The notes under the pieces were generated by a model. The model saw only the letters and a list, made by a program, of their open reading frames with translations, was not told where the DNA came from and searched no databases. Source: Streptomyces sp. NBC_01210 (lineage in GTDB: Bacteria; Actinomycetota; Actinomycetes; Streptomycetales; Streptomycetaceae). From it: 64,000 nt of DNA. Position numbers and translations under genes: made by a program. Positions 61,031 through 64,000 of the stretch are shown piece by piece. The DNA is taken from contig NZ_CP108549.1 of the NCBI RefSeq assembly GCF_036010325.1, forward strand, positions 7,812,001 through 7,876,000. Reading direction: 5' to 3'. How positions within the stretch are numbered: the first letter of the stretch is position 1; every line of letters starts with the position of its first letter.

Positions 61031-62245
61031 TTGAGTACCGAAGCGTATGTGTACGACGCGATCCGCACTCCGCGCGGGCGCGGCAAGGCCAATGGCGCCC
61101 TGCACGGCACCAAGCCGATCGACCTCGTCGTCGGTCTGATCCACGAACTCCGCAGCCGCTTCCCGGGTCTTGACCCGGCGGCGATCGACGACATCGTGCT
61201 CGGCGTGGTCGGTCCGGTAGGCGACCAGGGTTCCGATATCGCCCGCATCTCGGCGATCGCCGCCGGACTGCCCGACACCGTCGCCGGCGTCCAGGAGAAC
61301 CGCTTCTGTGCCTCGGGCCTCGAAGCCGTCAACATGGCGGCGATGAAGGTCCGTTCGGGCTGGGAGGACCTGGTGCTGGCCGGCGGTGTCGAGTCGATGT
61401 CGCGGGTGCCGATGGCCTCCGACGGCGGCGCCTGGTTCGCCGACCCGATGACCAACTTCGACACCGGTTTCGTACCGCAGGGTATCGGCGCCGACCTCAT
61501 CGCCACCATCGAGGGCTTCTCCCGCCGCGATGTCGACGAGTACGCGGCGCTCTCCCAGGAGCGGGCCGCGGCAGCCTGGAAGGACGGCCGCTTCGAGCGC
61601 TCCGTCGTACCGGTCCTGGACCGCAACGGCCTGGTCGTCCTCGACCACGACGAGCACATGCGCCCCGGCACCACCGCGGACTCCCTCGCCGCGCTCAAGC
61701 CCTCCTTCGCAGGCATCGGCGACATGGGCGGCTTCGACGCCGTGGCGCTGCTGAAGTACCACTGGGTGGAGAAGATCGACCACGTCCACCATGCGGGCAA
61801 CTCCTCCGGCATCGTCGACGGCGCCGCGCTCGTCGCGATCGGCACGAAGGAGGTCGGCGAGCGGTACGGACTCACGCCGCGCGCCCGGATCGTCTCGGCC
61901 GCGGTCTCCGGATCCGAGCCGACCATCATGCTCACCGGTCCCGCCCCCGCCACCCGCAAGGCGCTCGCCAAGGCCGGACTGACGATGGACGACATCGACC
62001 TGGTCGAGATCAACGAGGCGTTCGCCGGTGTCGTACTGCGCTTCGCCCGCGATCTCGACATCCCGCTGGAGAAGATCAACGTCAACGGCGGCGCGATCGC
62101 GCTGGGCCATCCGCTCGGTGCGACGGGCGCGATGATCCTCGGCACGGTCATGGACGAACTGGAGCGCCAGGACAAGCGGTACGGCCTCGTCACACTCTGC
62201 GTGGGCGGCGGCATGGGCATCGCCACGGTGATCGAGCGCGTGTAG
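61031..62245 (+). CDS. fadA: Acetyl-CoA C-acyltransferase (thiolase, FadA-type)
   Basis: 404 residues. Nucleophile Cys in [20 protein letters not shown], His in [20 protein letters not shown], and second Cys in [39 protein letters not shown] and VEINEAFAG are also conserved. It cleaves 3-ketoacyl-CoA in the last step of beta-oxidation. TTG start 61031 ([15 protein letters not shown]). It lies 79 bp after the dehydrogenase and 128 bp before fadB, on one likely transcript. Confidence 0.94.
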   Translation: MSTEAYVYDAIRTPRGRGKANGALHGTKPIDLVVGLIHELRSRFPGLDPAAIDDIVLGVVGPVGDQGSDIARISAIAAGLPDTVAGVQENRFCASGLEAVNMAAMKVRSGWEDLVLAGGVESMSRVPMASDGGAWFADPMTNFDTGFVPQGIGADLIATIEGFSRRDVDEYAALSQERAAAAWKDGRFERSVVPVLDRNGLVVLDHDEHMRPGTTADSLAALKPSFAGIGDMGGFDAVALLKYHWVEKIDHVHHAGNSSGIVDGAALVAIGTKEVGERYGLTPRARIVSAAVSGSEPTIMLTGPAPATRKALAKAGLTMDDIDLVEINEAFAGVVLRFARDLDIPLEKINVNGGAIALGHPLGATGAMILGTVMDELERQDKRYGLVTLCVGGGMGIATVIERV

Positions 62246-62373
62246 CGGTGCGGCGGCGCGCCCCCGGGCCGGCACCCCGAACGGCCGGCACTCGAGCGGC
62301 AGCGCCCACACCCTCCGCGCCGACACCGCCATCGCTCGAAACGACCTGACCAAGACCTCCTGGAGACTCCGCA

Positions 62374-64000
62374 ATGACCGAGAGCACCACCATCCGCTGG
62401 GAACAGGACGAGACCGGCGTCGTCACCCTCGTCCTCGACGACCCCAACCAGTCCGCCAACACGATGAACCAGGCCTTCAAGGAGTCCATCGCCGCGATCG
62501 CCGACCGCGCGGAGGCCGAGAAGGACTCCATCCGCGGCATCATCTTCACCTCCGCCAAGAAGACCTTCTTCGCGGGCGGCGACCTCAAGGACATGATCAA
62601 GGCCGGTCCCGAGGACGCCGAGGCCGCCTTCGAGGCCGGCATGGGCATCAAGCGCGCTCTGCGCCGGATCGAGACCCTCGGCAAGCCTGTCGTCGCAGCC
62701 ATCAACGGCGCGGCCCTGGGCGGCGGTTACGAGATCGCCCTCGCCTGTCACCACCGCATCGCCCTCGACGCGCCCGGCTCCAAGATCGGCCTGCCCGAGG
62801 TCACCCTCGGCCTGCTGCCCGCGGGCGGCGGCGTCACCCGCACCGTACGGCTGATGGGCATCGCGGACGCGCTGCTGAAGGTCCTGCTGCAGGGCACCCA
62901 GTACAACCCGCAGCGCGCACTGGAGAACGGCCTGGTCCACGAGGTGGCCGCCACCGACGAGGAGATGCTCGCCAAGGCCCGCGCCTTCATCGACGCCCAT
63001 CCCGAATCGCAGCAGCCCTGGGACGTCAAGGGCTACAAGATCCCCGGTGGGACCCCGTCCAACCCGCGGTTCGCCGCCAACCTGCCCGCATTCCCCGCGA
63101 ACCTGAAGAAGCAGACCGCCGGCGCGCCCTACCCCGCCCCGCGCAATATCCTCGCGGCGGCCGTCGAGGGGTCCCAGGTCGACTTCGAGACCGCGCAGAT
63201 CATCGAGGCCCGGTACTTCACCGAGCTGGTCACCGGGCAGATCGCCAAGAACATGATTCAGGCGTTCTTCTTCGACCTGCAGGCCGTCAACTCCGGCGCC
63301 AACCGCCCCAAGGGCATCGAGCCGCGCCCCGTCCGCAAGGTCGCCGTCCTCGGCGCCGGGATGATGGGTGCGGGCATCGCCTACTCCTGCGCCCGCGCGG
63401 GCATCGAGGTCGTCCTCAAGGACGTCACGGCGGACGCGGCCGCCAAGGGCAAGGCGTACTCCGAGAAGCTGCTCGCCAAGGCGCTCTCCCGGGGGCGTAC
63501 GACCGAGGCCAAGCGTGACGCACTGCTCGCGCGCATCACGCCGACCGCCGACCCGGCGGACCTCGCCGGCTGCGACGCCGTGATCGAGGCGGTCTTCGAG
63601 GACACCGCCCTCAAGCACAAGGTGTTCCAGGAGATCGAGGACATCATCGAGCCGGACGCGCTGCTCTGCTCCAACACCTCGACGCTGCCCATCTCTGTCC
63701 TCGCCGAAGGAGTGTCACGGCCCGTCGACTTCATCGGGCTGCACTTCTTCTCGCCGGTCGACAAGATGCCGCTCGTCGAGATCATCAAGGGCCAGCACAG
63801 CGGCGACGAGGCGCTGGCCCGCGCCTTCGACCTGGTCCGCCAGATCAACAAGACCCCGATCGTCGTCAATGACTCGCGCGGCTTCTTCACCTCGCGCGTG
63901 ATCGGTCAGTTCATCAACGAGGGCGTGGCGATGGTCGGCGAGGGCGTCGACCCCGTGTCGGTCGAGCAGGCCGCAGCCCAGGCCGGCTACCCGGCCAAGG
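62374..64000 (+). CDS. fadB: FadB-type multifunctional enoyl-CoA hydratase/3-hydroxyacyl-CoA dehydrogenase, cut by the window edge
   Basis: The first 542 codons are present; the gene runs past 64000. The hydratase half (about 1-200) has [40 protein letters not shown] and [20 protein letters not shown] with the two catalytic Glu regions. The dehydrogenase half (from about 320) begins [20 protein letters not shown] and shows [17 protein letters not shown] and [20 protein letters not shown] with the catalytic His. ATG 62374 with GGAG 8 nt upstream. Together with fadA it provides steps 2 to 4 of beta-oxidation. Confidence 0.95.
   Translation, partial: MTESTTIRWEQDETGVVTLVLDDPNQSANTMNQAFKESIAAIADRAEAEKDSIRGIIFTSAKKTFFAGGDLKDMIKAGPEDAEAAFEAGMGIKRALRRIETLGKPVVAAINGAALGGGYEIALACHHRIALDAPGSKIGLPEVTLGLLPAGGGVTRTVRLMGIADALLKVLLQGTQYNPQRALENGLVHEVAATDEEMLAKARAFIDAHPESQQPWDVKGYKIPGGTPSNPRFAANLPAFPANLKKQTAGAPYPAPRNILAAAVEGSQVDFETAQIIEARYFTELVTGQIAKNMIQAFFFDLQAVNSGANRPKGIEPRPVRKVAVLGAGMMGAGIAYSCARAGIEVVLKDVTADAAAKGKAYSEKLLAKALSRGRTTEAKRDALLARITPTADPADLAGCDAVIEAVFEDTALKHKVFQEIEDIIEPDALLCSNTSTLPISVLAEGVSRPVDFIGLHFFSPVDKMPLVEIIKGQHSGDEALARAFDLVRQINKTPIVVNDSRGFFTSRVIGQFINEGVAMVGEGVDPVSVEQAAAQAGYPAK

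Overview
The window reads as chromosomal DNA of a Streptomyces or close relative. It is very GC-rich, codons mostly end in C or G, and genes are packed with many 4-bp ATGA/GTGA/TTGA overlaps. It carries typical streptomycete families: an SsgA-like protein, a WhiB-like protein, an XRE-DUF5753/DUF397/ATP-binding module, GPP34, a small two-domain laccase, and many Tat or Sec exported proteins. From memory, the order from ligase/LigD through laccase, ABC-F, SsgD, endonuclease V to the beta-oxidation genes resembles the SCO67xx region of S. coelicolor; this was not checked by search.

Region 1 (1-15640) looks like one edge of a specialised-metabolite locus. A leftward operon holds a glycosyltransferase, a glutamine-dependent asparagine synthetase-type amidotransferase and a TenA-like protein cut by the window edge. 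A Tat lipoprotein multicopper oxidase follows, coupled to a four-helix membrane protein. A rightward operon then runs from a fusion of an antibiotic-biosynthesis-monooxygenase domain with a 3-hydroxyisobutyrate-dehydrogenase-type reductase, through an SCP2 protein, into a full S-adenosylmethionine regeneration set (metK, adoK, metH, metF, ahcY). It ends at a strong hairpin terminator. The natural reading is a pathway with heavy methyl demand.

Region 2 (15700-29400) holds a small membrane protein, the XRE/DUF397/ATP-binding regulatory module with a 9-bp inverted-repeat operator, an M64 metallopeptidase, and a secreted LamG protein behind a LacI/CcpA-like operator. It also has a sugar-transfer cluster (epimerase, GT2, DUF2064, methyltransferase, GT87) and a flavin amine-oxidase-like protein. 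Decayed genes begin to appear here: a frameshifted membrane-protein gene and an ABC-ATPase tail behind an intact palindrome.

Region 3 (29400-43200) has a YchJ-like protein, a GlxA-type AraC regulator beside a gutted DJ-1/PfpI gene, a fadD 5' relic, and a divergent NHEJ pair (ATP ligase and LigD-type polymerase) around a perfect palindrome. Next come an exported operon (ThuA plus sugar dehydrogenase, then plastocyanin plus Ig-like plus DUF1080), the two-domain laccase, a VOC protein and a WhiB-like protein.

Region 4 (43200-48800) carries an orphan WXG100/type VII secretion-like cassette, two unusual tRNA-like elements flanking a zinc-ribbon short-chain dehydrogenase, and a HEAT-repeat gene remnant.

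Region 5 (48800-64000) is mostly conserved core: acyl-ACP desaturase with a palindromic operator, dimethylargininase, an ABC-F protein with a clear promoter and a leader of about 220 nt, GPP34, SsgD, a ferredoxin-like protein, a YCF48-like propeller, endonuclease V, a saccharopine-dehydrogenase-like reductase, and a fatty acyl-CoA catabolic operon (CoA-transferase/racemase, acyl-CoA dehydrogenase, thiolase, FadB) that runs off the right edge.
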